A stretch of DNA of 64,000 bases from Pseudoprimorskyibacter insulae (GTDB taxonomy: Bacteria; Pseudomonadota; Alphaproteobacteria; Rhodobacterales; Rhodobacteraceae). Of this stretch, positions 18,008 through 26,565 are shown one piece after another. The notes beneath the pieces are model-generated. The model did not search any database. It saw only the letters and a program-made list of their open reading frames with translations, and was not told the origin of the DNA. Each line of letters opens with the position of its first letter. Position 1 is the first letter of the stretch. A program made the position numbers and the translations under genes. The stretch spans positions 124,001 to 188,000 of the forward strand of contig NZ_OMOJ01000001.1 in assembly GCF_900302505.1 (NCBI RefSeq). Reading direction: 5' to 3'.

Positions 18008-19056
18008 TGGACGGCGGACAGGTGGGGATCCGCTATCCTTGGGCCGAACCGCCCGCGCATGGCGAAGCGATCGAAGTGGCGGACGGCGTTCTTTGGATGC
18101 GACTGCCGCTGCCGATGAAACTAGACCACGTGAACATCTATGCGTTGGACGATGGCGATAGCTGGACCGTGATCGACAGCGGCATGCATTCGCGTAAATC
18201 CATCTCGATCTGGCAAAAGCTGATGGATGGGCCGCTGAAGGGCAAACCCATTGCCCGTGTCTTGGTCACGCATCACCACCCCGATCACATGGGCTGTGCT
18301 GGTTGGCTGCAATCGGAACACGGGGCCGAGCTGGTGACGACGCGCACCGCCTGGCTGTTTTCGCGGATGCTGCTGCTGGATGAACAGGCCCTGCCGACCG
18401 AAGAAACCCTGACCCATTGGCGGCGGGCGGGCATGCGCCCCGATCTGTTGGCACAGCGCGCGCAGGAACGCCCGTTCAACTTTGCCGATGTCGTGTACCC
18501 GATGCCGCTGGGCTTTACCCGCATTTCCCAAGGCGACTTGATTCGCATTGGTGGGCGCGATTGGGACGTTCACATCGGCAACGGCCATTCGCCCGAACAT
18601 GCCACGCTCTGGTCGCGTGATGACAATCTGGTGATCGCCGGGGATCAGATCCTGCCGTCGATCAGTTCGAACATCGGGGTCTATGCCACCGAACCCATGG
18701 CTGACCCGGTCGAGGACTGGATCGAAGCCTGCGAACGTCTGGCGGCGCTGGCCCATCCCGATCATCTGGTTTTGGGGGGGCATAAGCTGCCCTTTACCGG
18801 GCTTCCGACCCGCATGCGCCAATTGATCGACAATCATCACGGCGCGCTGGACAGGCTTTTGGCATCCCTCGATACGCCCAAGGCGGCGGGCGATTGCTTT
18901 GCCCCGCTGTTCAAACGGTCGATTGGCGACGGGGAATATGGGCTGGCGCTGGTCGAAGCGATTGCACATCTGAATCATCTGTACCACGCTGGTCAGGTCA
19001 TCCGCACAACGCGGGCGGATGGCGCTTGGTGTTACCAGCGAAAGGAAGATGGGTGA
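18007..19056 (+). CDS. MBL-fold metallo-hydrolase
   Basis: 349 residues of the metallo-beta-lactamase fold. The di-metal motif HxHxDH is HHHPDHMGCAGWL; GNGHSPEHATLWS carries the next His ligand and VIAGDQILPSISSNIG the bridging Asp. The C-terminal part (about 250-349) holds a LACTB2-like tail with the last His (GGHKLPFTG). Such enzymes next to acyl-CoA dehydrogenases are often thioesterase/glyoxalase-like, so a role in acyl-CoA turnover is an inference. ATG 18007 shares its A with the upstream TGA (TGATG). The 3' end overlaps the next start (GTGA). Confidence 0.9.
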   Translation: MDGGQVGIRYPWAEPPAHGEAIEVADGVLWMRLPLPMKLDHVNIYALDDGDSWTVIDSGMHSRKSISIWQKLMDGPLKGKPIARVLVTHHHPDHMGCAGWLQSEHGAELVTTRTAWLFSRMLLLDEQALPTEETLTHWRRAGMRPDLLAQRAQERPFNFADVVYPMPLGFTRISQGDLIRIGGRDWDVHIGNGHSPEHATLWSRDDNLVIAGDQILPSISSNIGVYATEPMADPVEDWIEACERLAALAHPDHLVLGGHKLPFTGLPTRMRQLIDNHHGALDRLLASLDTPKAAGDCFAPLFKRSIGDGEYGLALVEAIAHLNHLYHAGQVIRTTRADGAWCYQRKEDG

Positions 19057-19508
19057 GCGACATTATCGACACCTCGGCGGAATATGCTGAAAACGATGCG
19101 ATGCCGCGCAAGATTGACGTGCACACTGATGGCGACGTGCCAAGCGGCACCGAAGACCTGCCCGAAGCGGTCACGCGCAAACCGGTCAAGCAGAAAAGCC
19201 CGGCCGAATGGGCCTATGAACGGCTCGCGCTTTATATCCAGAACTTTGAACAACAGCTTGATTCCAACCATGAGGTGGCCATGGGCTTTGCCGGCAGCGA
19301 TGCGGGCGTATTGCGGATTGAGGGGCTTGGCTTTTTCGACCCAGATATCATCACCTTTTACGGATCAGACATGGACGGGGCCAAAACGCAGCTGATTCAG
19401 CACGTTACGCAATTGTCCGTGATTTTGCGGGCGATGCCCAAGCTGCCCGATCACGAAGAACCCCGCCGGATCGGCTTTCAACTGACGACCGGCATTGATG
19501 AGGCCTGA
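19053..19508 (+). CDS. DUF6173-like conserved protein
   Basis: 151 residues, cytoplasmic, function unknown. A polar, acidic N-terminal 50 residues precede a compact conserved core: SPAEWAYERLALYIQNFEQQL, EVAMGFAGSDAGVLRIEGLGFFDPDIITFYG, KTQLIQHVTQLSVILRAMPK. I associate this core with DUF6173 from memory; this needs a profile search. GTG 19053 overlaps the upstream stop (GTGA) and has AAGGAAG about 6 nt upstream, so it is translationally coupled to the MBL-fold gene. The operon dehydrogenase - hydrolase - this gene suggests a linked function. Confidence 0.75.
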   Translation: MSDIIDTSAEYAENDAMPRKIDVHTDGDVPSGTEDLPEAVTRKPVKQKSPAEWAYERLALYIQNFEQQLDSNHEVAMGFAGSDAGVLRIEGLGFFDPDIITFYGSDMDGAKTQLIQHVTQLSVILRAMPKLPDHEEPRRIGFQLTTGIDEA

Positions 19509-19602
19509 CGGCCCGCGACACACTGGCGCGCCGAAATGGATGACACGGCCTTTCAAATCGGCTAATCAACCGTCCGACTGACAACGCGAAGGACATGGAA
19601 AC

Positions 19603-19737
19603 ATGGCAGACCACAAGCACGGCGAGATGGATACATCGGTTCAAGAAGCAACCTTTGTTGGGTTCATCAAAGCATCGACCTATGTTGCAGCATTCGCAAT
19701 CTGCGCTCTGCTGTTCATGGCGATCTTCAACAGCTGA
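19603..19737 (+). CDS. ctaH: aa3-type cytochrome c oxidase subunit IV (44 residues)
   Basis: Very short gene: MADHKHGEMDTSVQEATFVG, followed by one membrane helix (ASTYVAAFAICALLFMAIFNS). This matches the small single-helix subunit IV of alphaproteobacterial aa3 cytochrome c oxidase (Paracoccus ctaH; PF07835). The polar N-terminus faces the cytoplasm and the helix packs beside subunits I and III. In Paracoccus deletion has little effect on activity. It lies alone, far from the main oxidase genes, between the DUF6173-like gene and a lipoprotein gene 27 nt downstream. Confidence 0.88.
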   Translation: MADHKHGEMDTSVQEATFVGFIKASTYVAAFAICALLFMAIFNS

Positions 19738-19764
19738 TTTCAGACCGCAGCGGGGGCTACGACC

Positions 19765-20397
19765 ATGAAACGTTTTTTCGTGGCGCTCGCTGCGCTGTCT
19801 ATTCTTGGGGCCTGCGGCGCGAAATCGGTCTGGGCCCCCGATGACGTGGTGGCGCGGGCCGTCTATCGTCATGATGGCCCCCCGGCGCTGACCCTGTACA
19901 CCATGGTCAACAACCGGTCCGGGTCCGGTGCGCATTCCAGCCTGATGATCAACGCCTCGCAGCGCGTGGTGTTCGACCCCGCCGGCACGATCCGCGTCAA
20001 TGTGATGCCGGAACGCAATGACGTTCTGTTTGGCATTACCCCGCCGGTGGCCGATTTCTACGAACGCGCCCATGCCCGCAGCACCTATCACGTGGTGATT
20101 CAGCGCATCGAAGTGCCTGCTGCCGTGGCCGAACAGGCGCTGCAACTGGCGCTGCAAAACGGGCCTGTGGCCAGTGCGCAATGCACCCTGTCCACCTCGG
20201 CCCTGTTGGCGCGTCTGCCCGGTTTCGAATCGATCAAGACCGTCTGGTTCCCCAACAAGCTAAGCGAACAGTTCGGCCAGTTGCCGGGCGTGTCGACGCG
20301 GGTTCTGCGCGAAAACGACGATGACGATAAAACCAAGGCTGTCGCGGCGTTTCAGGCGGAATTGGCGGCAAAAGTCGCCCAAGCTCAGACCCAGTAA
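19765..20397 (+). CDS. putative lipoprotein of unknown function
   Basis: 210 residues with a lipoprotein signal: MKRFFVALAALSILGAC, lipobox L-G-A-C at about residue 17, followed by Gly, which does not give inner-membrane retention by the Asp+2 rule. The mature part has segments WAPDDVVARAVYRHDGPPALTLYTMVNNRSGSGAHSSLMI and FDPAGTIRVNVMPERNDVLFGITP, and an acidic, charged C-terminal region (ENDDDDKTKAVAAFQ). This type is common in Rhodobacteraceae; I do not know a function. The final 13 bp overlap the convergent azlD. Confidence 0.85.
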   Translation: MKRFFVALAALSILGACGAKSVWAPDDVVARAVYRHDGPPALTLYTMVNNRSGSGAHSSLMINASQRVVFDPAGTIRVNVMPERNDVLFGITPPVADFYERAHARSTYHVVIQRIEVPAAVAEQALQLALQNGPVASAQCTLSTSALLARLPGFESIKTVWFPNKLSEQFGQLPGVSTRVLRENDDDDKTKAVAAFQAELAAKVAQAQTQ

Positions 20398-20702
20398 CCA
20401 ACGCCCCAATACAGCGCCGCGCCCACGATCAGCGCGACCAACACGTTGCGCGTGGCCATGCCCGTTGCCAGCGCGGCCAGCGCCGCAATGATCTGAAGCG
20501 TGTCGATGCCGTCCTCATGCCCCCAAAGCACGATCGGCGCGACCATCGCAGGCAGGATCGACACAGCCGTATAGCGCAGCGGCTTTAGCAACCAGTTCGG
20601 CAAGTCGCGGTTGGCCAAAAGGCCAAGGAAGGCAAAGCGCAGGGTAAAGCTGCCGATGCCTAGGATGAAAATGACCGGCCAGATGATGTCAGGCGAAATC
20701 AT
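20385..20702 (-). CDS. azlD: AzlD family branched-chain amino acid exporter subunit
   Basis: 105 residues, almost entirely four hydrophobic segments with the AzlD pattern (FILGIGSFTLRFAFLGLL, LLKPLRYTAVSILPAMVAPIVLW, NVLVALIVGAALYWGVGY). The small partner of AzlC in exporters of branched-chain or related amino acids. ATG 20702 is used: it overlaps the azlC stop by 4 nt (ATGA) and begins the conserved part; the upstream in-frame extension to 20795 lies inside azlC. The substrate is inferred from the family only. Confidence 0.9.
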   Translation of the reverse strand: MISPDIIWPVIFILGIGSFTLRFAFLGLLANRDLPNWLLKPLRYTAVSILPAMVAPIVLWGHEDGIDTLQIIAALAALATGMATRNVLVALIVGAALYWGVGYWV

Positions 20703-21400
20703 GCGCGGGCCCTTTCCAGTTTGGTTTCCACCACGGCCCCGGTGATCATCCCGCCAAGCCCGGCAACCATCAGACCAAGGTTCAGCGGCAACCACGCAAA
20801 CCCCAGCGCCAGAACCACCGCCACGAACGCGGCCGAGATATGCGGCAGGCTGCGCAGCAGCGGGGCGAACATCGAAATAAACGCCAGCGGCATCGCAAAC
20901 CCCAGATCCAGCGACACCGGTAGCGCATCACCGATCAGCGCGCCAACCACCGTTGCCGGATACCACGGCAGGCAGACAATCGTCACACTGCCCGCATAGA
21001 AGGCCAGCTTGTTGCGCCGCGGCATATCCGGCGATTTTTCATATTCGCTATGGGCGACGGCATAGGTGGCATCGACCAGAAAATAGGCCGCAATCGCCCG
21101 TTGCCAGACATTGGTGCCCTTCAGATGCGGCGCGATGGATAGCGAATACATCGCCATCCGCAGATTGATCGCCAGCGCAGACATCACCGCGACAAAGGCG
21201 GGCGCATCGTGCATCAACAGCTGTAGCGCCGTCAGCTGCGCGGCCCCCGCAATCACCGCCGCGCTGAACCCCAAAGCCGCGCCAACGGTCAGCCCCGCCT
21301 CAGTCGCCAGAACCCCGAACAAAAGCCCGAAGGGGATGACGATCAGCGCGAAGGGCAGGCTAAGGGCGATGCCGCGCCAGTAGCTTGACATTGGGGTCAT
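20699..21400 (-). CDS. azlC: AzlC family branched-chain amino acid exporter large subunit
   Basis: 233-residue membrane protein with about five to six helices. AzlC motifs: WRGIALSLPFALIVIPFGLLFGVLATEAGL, SAAVIAGAAQLTALQLLM, and SALAINLRMAMYSLSIAPHL. Start choice: AAGGA (21410-21414 on the minus strand) directly abuts an ATG at 21409 but is 9 nt from ATG 21400, so 21400 is favoured. Overlaps azlD, forming a two-gene operon. Divergent from fdhD with a short spacer. Confidence 0.92.
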   Translation of the reverse strand: MTPMSSYWRGIALSLPFALIVIPFGLLFGVLATEAGLTVGAALGFSAAVIAGAAQLTALQLLMHDAPAFVAVMSALAINLRMAMYSLSIAPHLKGTNVWQRAIAAYFLVDATYAVAHSEYEKSPDMPRRNKLAFYAGSVTIVCLPWYPATVVGALIGDALPVSLDLGFAMPLAFISMFAPLLRSLPHISAAFVAVVLALGFAWLPLNLGLMVAGLGGMITGAVVETKLERARA

Positions 21401-21467
21401 GTGTGCCATTCCTTGAGGCCCGGTTGTGTCGCAGCCGTACTGACTGTCAAAGAAAGATGCAATCGCA

Positions 21468-22346
21468 GTGACCTTTGGTAAGCCGGAATACATCATCGCA
21501 CCGGACCCCGCCGCGACGGGGCTGACGCGGGCCGTGCGTGGCACGGACCACACCGGCGCCGAGATTGACATCGCGGTGGTCGAGGAGCGCCCGCTGACGA
21601 TTTACCTAAATCGTCAAGAAATCGTTACCGCCATGACGATTGGCGATTATCCCGAATATCTGGCGCTGGGATTCCTGCGCAACCAAGGCATGTTGCGCGA
21701 TGGTGACCGCGTGACAGCGGTGGATTACGACGACGAACTTGAGGTCGTCGTTGTCCGCACCGATAGCGAAACCACCTTTGAAGACAAGCTGAAGAAAAAG
21801 ACCCGCACCTCGGGCTGTGCGGTTGGCACCGTGTTTGGCGACATGATGGAAGGGCTAGAAGGCAAGACCCTGCCCGCGACCGAGGTCCGCACGTCGTGGC
21901 TCTATGAGCTGGCGCGGCAGATCAACACCACCCCGTCGCTGTATCTTGAGGCGGGGGCCATCCATGGCACCGTTCTATGCCAAGGCAACCGTCCGCTGGT
22001 CTATATGGAGGACGTGGGCCGCCACAACGCCGTGGATAAGATCGCCGGCTGGATGTTCAAACATGATGTCAGTGCCGAGGATAAGATCCTCTACACGACC
22101 GGTCGTCTGACCTCGGAAATGGTGATCAAGACCGCACTGATGGGCATCCCGGTGCTGGCCTCGCGCTCGGGCTTTACCGCGTGGGGCGTTGAGATCGCCC
22201 GGCAGGTCGGGCTGACATGCATTGGCCGGATGCGGGGCAAACGGTTTGTGTGTCTGTCTGGCGAGGACCGCTTGGTGCGTGACATCGACCCGGACCAGAT
22301 CCCCGATGAAGGGCGCAAATCCGGGCGCAAAGGGGCCTCGGAATGA
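21468..22346 (+). CDS. fdhD: formate dehydrogenase accessory sulfurtransferase FdhD
   Basis: 292 residues. Transfers sulfur from IscS to the molybdenum cofactor of formate dehydrogenase, making the enzyme active. Motifs: NRQEIVTAMTIGDYPEYLALGFLRNQGML, TSGCAVGTVFGD, MEDVGRHNAVDKIAGW, and LTSEMVIKTALMGIPVLASRSG. The usual CxxC of E. coli FdhD is C-A-V-G, keeping only the first cysteine. The start is GTG 21468, with only a weak Shine-Dalgarno; no good ATG lies nearby in frame. First gene of the overlapped fdhD-mobA-mobB-moeA operon; no formate dehydrogenase genes are in the window. Confidence 0.93.
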   Translation: MTFGKPEYIIAPDPAATGLTRAVRGTDHTGAEIDIAVVEERPLTIYLNRQEIVTAMTIGDYPEYLALGFLRNQGMLRDGDRVTAVDYDDELEVVVVRTDSETTFEDKLKKKTRTSGCAVGTVFGDMMEGLEGKTLPATEVRTSWLYELARQINTTPSLYLEAGAIHGTVLCQGNRPLVYMEDVGRHNAVDKIAGWMFKHDVSAEDKILYTTGRLTSEMVIKTALMGIPVLASRSGFTAWGVEIARQVGLTCIGRMRGKRFVCLSGEDRLVRDIDPDQIPDEGRKSGRKGASE

Positions 22347-22972
22347 AGCAGCCTTTGGGCGTTATTCTGGCCGGGGGGCAGGCAACCCGGATGGGCGGCG
22401 GTGACAAATGCCTGCTGCCCTTGGGCGGTCAGCCCTTGCTGGCGCATGTGGTGGATCGGCTGGCCCCGCAGGTGGGCGCCGTGGCGCTGAACGCCAATGG
22501 CGATGCCGCTCGGTTTGATGCCTTTGGCCTGCCCGTCGTTGCCGATACGATCCCCGATTTCGCCGGGCCTTTGGCCGGTGTTCTTGCCGGGCTGGACTGG
22601 GCCGCGGATCAGGGCGCGGATGCCATTGTCACCGTGGCCGCCGATACGCCGTTCTTTCCCTGTGATCTGGTGCCGCGCTTGATGCTGGCCGCCGAAGGGC
22701 AGGCGCATCCGCTGGTACTGGCCGCCACCAAGGGCGATGCCGCGACCCGCAGCAAATCGCGCAGCGGGCTGATCCGGCATCCGACCTTTGGCCTTTGGCC
22801 CGTGGCCCTGCGCGATGATCTGCGCGCGGCGTTGCAGGACGGTTTGAAAAAGGTCGTCCTTTGGACCGATCCCCACGGCGGGCGCGAGGCGCAGTTTCCA
22901 TCGGATCCGATGGACCCTTTCTTTAACATCAATACGCCCGAGGATCTGGCGCAGGCGGAAGGCATGATATGA
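22343..22972 (+). CDS. mobA: molybdenum cofactor guanylyltransferase
   Basis: 209 residues. Attaches GMP to Mo-molybdopterin to make the guanine dinucleotide cofactor used by DMSO-reductase-family enzymes such as formate dehydrogenase. The nucleotide-binding start ILAGGQATRMGGGDKCLLPLGG is typical, followed by GPLAGVLAGLDWA, TVAADTPFFP and FNINTPEDLAQAE. It overlaps fdhD by ATGA at the 5' end and mobB by ATGA at the 3' end, so all are translationally coupled. Confidence 0.96.
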   Translation: MKQPLGVILAGGQATRMGGGDKCLLPLGGQPLLAHVVDRLAPQVGAVALNANGDAARFDAFGLPVVADTIPDFAGPLAGVLAGLDWAADQGADAIVTVAADTPFFPCDLVPRLMLAAEGQAHPLVLAATKGDAATRSKSRSGLIRHPTFGLWPVALRDDLRAALQDGLKKVVLWTDPHGGREAQFPSDPMDPFFNINTPEDLAQAEGMI

Positions 22973-23460
22973 AACTTTATGGTGTCACCGGCTGGAAGAA
23001 CGCGGGCAAGACCGGGCTGATGGAGCGTTTGGTGACGGAAATCACCGGGCGCGGTATTTCGGTCAGCACGGTCAAACACGCCCATCACAGCTTTGATGTG
23101 GACCATCCCGGCAAAGACAGCCATCGCCACCGGCAGGCAGGCGCGAATGAGGTGGTTCTGGCGTCGCGCAACCGCGTGGCAATCATGCAAGAACTGCGCG
23201 ACGCGCCAGAACCCACGCTGGAGGATCTGCTGGCCCGGATGCGCCCGGTCGATTTGGTGCTGATCGAAGGGTATAAGCGCGACCGTCATCCCAAGGTCGA
23301 GGCGTTTCGCGCCGAAACCGGCAATGACCTGATTGCCCCCGGTGATCCGACCATCCGCGCCATTGCCAGCGATACACCGATGAGCGTTGACCGCCCGGTG
23401 TTTGACCTGAATGACACGGTCTCCATCGCTGATTTCATCCTGCGTGAGGTGGGCTTGTGA
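22969..23460 (+). CDS. mobB: molybdopterin-guanine dinucleotide biosynthesis protein B
   Basis: 163-residue P-loop GTPase-like protein that assists MobA. Walker A GWKNAGKTGL at residues 8-17, then STVKHAHHSFDVDHPGKDSHRHRQAGA, the family's conserved signature, and VDLVLIEGYKRDRHPKVE. ATG 22969 overlaps mobA by 4 nt, and the GTG of the next gene overlaps its stop (GTGA). Confidence 0.95.
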   Translation: MKLYGVTGWKNAGKTGLMERLVTEITGRGISVSTVKHAHHSFDVDHPGKDSHRHRQAGANEVVLASRNRVAIMQELRDAPEPTLEDLLARMRPVDLVLIEGYKRDRHPKVEAFRAETGNDLIAPGDPTIRAIASDTPMSVDRPVFDLNDTVSIADFILREVGL

Positions 23461-25538
23461 GGTTCACCCGCTTTGCCATGCTGGATTGGTCGTCGGGGAA
23501 TGACACGGGCCCGACCCCGCGCAAGGATGCGATCTGGTTGGGTGAGGCTGGGCGCGAGCCGGTCTATCTGCGCAACCGTGATCTGGCCGAATTCGTGCTG
23601 GGCGCGATGTTCGGCGCAGTGGTGAACGCGGGCGACCGGTTGTTGATCGGGGTGGATGTGCCTTTTGGCTATCCAGCGGGGTTTGGCAAGGCGCTGACCG
23701 GGTCGGATGACCCTTTCGCCGTGTGGGATTGGCTAGAGGCCAACGTGACCGATACGCCCAAGGGCAACAATCGGTTTCAACTGGCCGATCAGATCAACGG
23801 CGGCTTCCCCGGCATTGGCCCCTTTTGGTTCAACGCGCTGAAAGACGATCTGCCGAATCTGCCGCGCAAAGACGTGCGGGATGGTCACGGCATGGCCGAG
23901 CGGCGCGCCTGTGATGCGGCGGTTCCCGGCACGTTTACGCTCTGGCAAATGGGCGGGGCAGGGGCCGTGGGCGGGCAGGCCTTTACCGCGCTGGCGGTGT
24001 TGAACCGGCTTCGCAAGAACTTCCCTGATCAAGTCGCCGTCTGGCCATTCCAAACGCCGGAGACGCCGATTGTTCTGGTTGAAACATGGCCGGGTTTGCT
24101 GAACGACGCGGTCAAACGGGCCGAGGCCATGGGCGAGATCCGCGACAAAGCGCAGGTCAATATCATGGCCCAGGCCATGGCCCATCTGGATGCTGCCGAT
24201 CTGGATGAAATGCTGGCGGTGGACGCGACCGCCGAGGGCTGGATCTTTGGCGCGGGCCATGAGGACCGTTTGCGCAAGGCGGCAAGCCGGATCGCCCCGC
24301 CGCCGCTGCGCAACGATTGCTTTGCCCTGCCGCCGGGCGTTGATTGGACGCCGGTCGATACCGCGCTGAACATGCTGCGGGATCGTCTGCATCCCGTGAC
24401 CAGCCCTGAACCCGTGTCTGTCTTTGCCGCCGCTGGCCGGGTTCTGGCCGAGGACGTGATCGCCAAGCGTAGCAACCCGCCACAGCCGAACACCGCCGTG
24501 GATGGCTATGGGTTCAAGGGCGGAGCACCCGATGACGCGCCGCGCTGGTTGCCCTTGGTGGACGGGCGTGCCGCCGCTGGTGCGCCTTATGACGGCACGG
24601 TGCCGGATGGGCATGCCGTGCGGGTGCTGACCGGGGCTGCACTGCCCGATGGTGTCGATACCGTCGTGCTAGAGGAAGACACCACAACAGACGCCGGTCA
24701 GATTGCCTTTCGCGGCCCGCTACGCCAAGGGGCGAACACGCGCAAGGCGGGCGAGGATATCGCCGCCGGGGCCGTGGCGCTGCCCAAGGGCCGCGTGCTG
24801 ACGCCTGCCGATTTGGCGCTGGCCTCTGCCGTGGGACATGGCGAGCTGATGGTGCAACGCCCGCTGCGGGTCGCGGTTCTGTCGACTGGCGATGAATTGC
24901 TGGAACCCGGCGACGAGGCCGGTCCGGGCCAGATCTTTGACGCCAATCGTCCGATGCTGTTGGCCTTGGCGGCGGGCTGGGGATATGCCCCGATCGATAT
25001 TGGCCGCGTGCCGGATGACCGGGACACGTTGAAGACACGGCTGGATGAGGCTGCGGAGAAGGCCGATGTGATCCTGACCTCGGGCGGGGCCTCGGCGGGG
25101 GACGAAGACCATGTGTCGGCCCTGCTGCGCGAAAGCGGCGCGATGGAGGAATGGCGGATCGCGCTGAAACCCGGCCGCCCCTTGGCCTTGGGCCTTTGGA
25201 ACAACACGCCGGTGTTTGGCCTTCCGGGCAATCCGGTCGCCGCGCTGGTCTGTACGCTGGTGTTCGCCCGTCCCGCCTTCCGCCTGTTGTCGGGCGAGGC
25301 ATGGCACCAGCCCAAAGGCGTGATGGTCCCCGCCGCTTTCACCAAGCGTAAGAAACCGGGCCGCCACGAATACCTGCGCGCCCGTCTGCGCGATGGCGCG
25401 GCCGAGGTGTTCAAATCTGAAGGATCGGGCCGGATCAGCGGCCTTAGCTGGGCCGAAGGGCTGGTTGAACTGGGCGACGGCGCAGCCGAGATCACCCCCG
25501 GCATGCCGGTCAAGTTTATTCCCTATTCCGCGTTCTAA
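23457..25538 (+). CDS. moeA: molybdopterin molybdotransferase MoeA with fused N-terminal DUF429-like domain
   Basis: 693 residues, against about 400 for normal MoeA. From about residue 285 the MoeA domain is complete: NPPQPNTAVDGYGF (PxxxSAMDGYA-like motif), LTGAALPDGVDTVVLEED, GANTRKAGEDI, LSTGDELLEPGD, LTSGGASAGDEDHV, and LPGNPVAALVC. It inserts molybdenum into adenylylated molybdopterin. Residues 1 to about 275 are a separate domain (FAMLDWSSGND, LLIGVDVPFGYPAGF, VETWPGLLNDAVKR), whose two Asp-containing strands recall RNase H-fold DUF429 proteins. That resemblance is by eye. GTG 23457 overlaps the mobB stop. Last gene of the operon; the reading frame is continuous through the junction. 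Confidence 0.9.
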   Translation: MRFTRFAMLDWSSGNDTGPTPRKDAIWLGEAGREPVYLRNRDLAEFVLGAMFGAVVNAGDRLLIGVDVPFGYPAGFGKALTGSDDPFAVWDWLEANVTDTPKGNNRFQLADQINGGFPGIGPFWFNALKDDLPNLPRKDVRDGHGMAERRACDAAVPGTFTLWQMGGAGAVGGQAFTALAVLNRLRKNFPDQVAVWPFQTPETPIVLVETWPGLLNDAVKRAEAMGEIRDKAQVNIMAQAMAHLDAADLDEMLAVDATAEGWIFGAGHEDRLRKAASRIAPPPLRNDCFALPPGVDWTPVDTALNMLRDRLHPVTSPEPVSVFAAAGRVLAEDVIAKRSNPPQPNTAVDGYGFKGGAPDDAPRWLPLVDGRAAAGAPYDGTVPDGHAVRVLTGAALPDGVDTVVLEEDTTTDAGQIAFRGPLRQGANTRKAGEDIAAGAVALPKGRVLTPADLALASAVGHGELMVQRPLRVAVLSTGDELLEPGDEAGPGQIFDANRPMLLALAAGWGYAPIDIGRVPDDRDTLKTRLDEAAEKADVILTSGGASAGDEDHVSALLRESGAMEEWRIALKPGRPLALGLWNNTPVFGLPGNPVAALVCTLVFARPAFRLLSGEAWHQPKGVMVPAAFTKRKKPGRHEYLRARLRDGAAEVFKSEGSGRISGLSWAEGLVELGDGAAEITPGMPVKFIPYSAF

Positions 25539-25547
25539 AGCGCAGGC

Positions 25548-26558
25548 TTAGTCGAAGGTGCCAGCAACGCGCCCGATCAGCATAAAGGCGCGGGCCGTGC
25601 GGGTGTTGGCAAAGCCCGACAGATCGCTGTCAGACGCGCCCTCTTCGAAGGGCGAAAAGGTCTGATCGAACTTGCGTAGGAAATGGTGCGCCGCATCGCG
25701 GAACACCGGGTCGGTTTTCATCCGTCCAGCGGTCAGCGCCAGCGACGACCGATCACGGATACCGCCCAGCGGGGCCACGGCGCGGCCACGTTCGCCCTTG
25801 GCAAACTTGCGCCAAATCTCGGGCCGGGCCAGATCGGGGCGCAGGTCATCCATATAGATGCCTTCCTGACTAAGCAGGGTCAGGATGTCCTGGGACGCGC
25901 GGATCAACTGTTCCGACGACCGGTGCTTTAGTGCACGGCGCAGCGCCGAGAAGCCTTCTTGGTCCTCGGCGGTTTCGGGGAAGTTCAACGCGCGGATGAA
26001 GTCTTCGTTGGAAAGCGGCGGCTCCAGCGCTTCGGCAGGGGTGCCAAGCGCCAGCGTCGGCTGGGTCGTATCGACCGGGGCCTGCGCCACAGCTTTGGGC
26101 GTGGGGGCGGCGGCCTCCATCTCGGCCATGCGGATCGATCCCAGCATCGCGAGCGAGGTTTCAGCCTTGCGCTGCCCAGCAACCAGTTCGTCTAGGCGGC
26201 GGGCAATCAATTGGGCTGTGCCGGAATTGTCTTGCTGGGCCTGCGTGACATAGGCCTTGCGCAGGGCTTCGACCCCGCGGCGCAGCTCGGTTATTTCTGA
26301 CCGGACCTGACGCCGCGTGCGGGCGGCAGCGGCCAAAACCCACGCCAGCCCAATCGGCACGACAATCAGCACAGCAACCGCAGCGGCCTGCGTGCGGCCA
26401 GCCACGTCAAATTCACCGCGCAGCACCAGAACGCCCGATATGGCCAGCCAAACCAATGTGGCAATGCCTGCCGCGATCTCGGCACCAATCAGACCGCCCT
26501 GCATTTGCGGGGCGGCGGAACCGATAGAACTAGGCTTTGATTCGGGCGTGTCGGCCAT
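25548..26558 (-). CDS. membrane-anchored coiled-coil protein of unknown function
   Basis: 336 residues. Two N-terminal transmembrane segments (about 26-48 IAAGIATLVWLAISGVLVL and 58-80 AAVAVLIVVPIGLAWVLAAA). Then a charged helical stretch (ARTRRQVRSEITELRRGVEALRKAY... QLIARRLDELVAGQRKAETSL) likely to be coiled coil, an Ala/Pro-rich linker, and a C-terminal globular region (EGFSALRRALKHRSSEQLIRASQDILTLLSQEGIYMDDLRPDLARPEIWRKFAKGERG). The cytoplasmic C-terminal part looks conserved and alpha-helical. Eight bases separate it from greA upstream, so they may share a transcript. No family name recognised. Confidence 0.8.
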   Translation of the reverse strand: MADTPESKPSSIGSAAPQMQGGLIGAEIAAGIATLVWLAISGVLVLRGEFDVAGRTQAAAVAVLIVVPIGLAWVLAAAARTRRQVRSEITELRRGVEALRKAYVTQAQQDNSGTAQLIARRLDELVAGQRKAETSLAMLGSIRMAEMEAAAPTPKAVAQAPVDTTQPTLALGTPAEALEPPLSNEDFIRALNFPETAEDQEGFSALRRALKHRSSEQLIRASQDILTLLSQEGIYMDDLRPDLARPEIWRKFAKGERGRAVAPLGGIRDRSSLALTAGRMKTDPVFRDAAHHFLRKFDQTFSPFEEGASDSDLSGFANTRTARAFMLIGRVAGTFD

Positions 26559-26565
26559 GGTGGTC

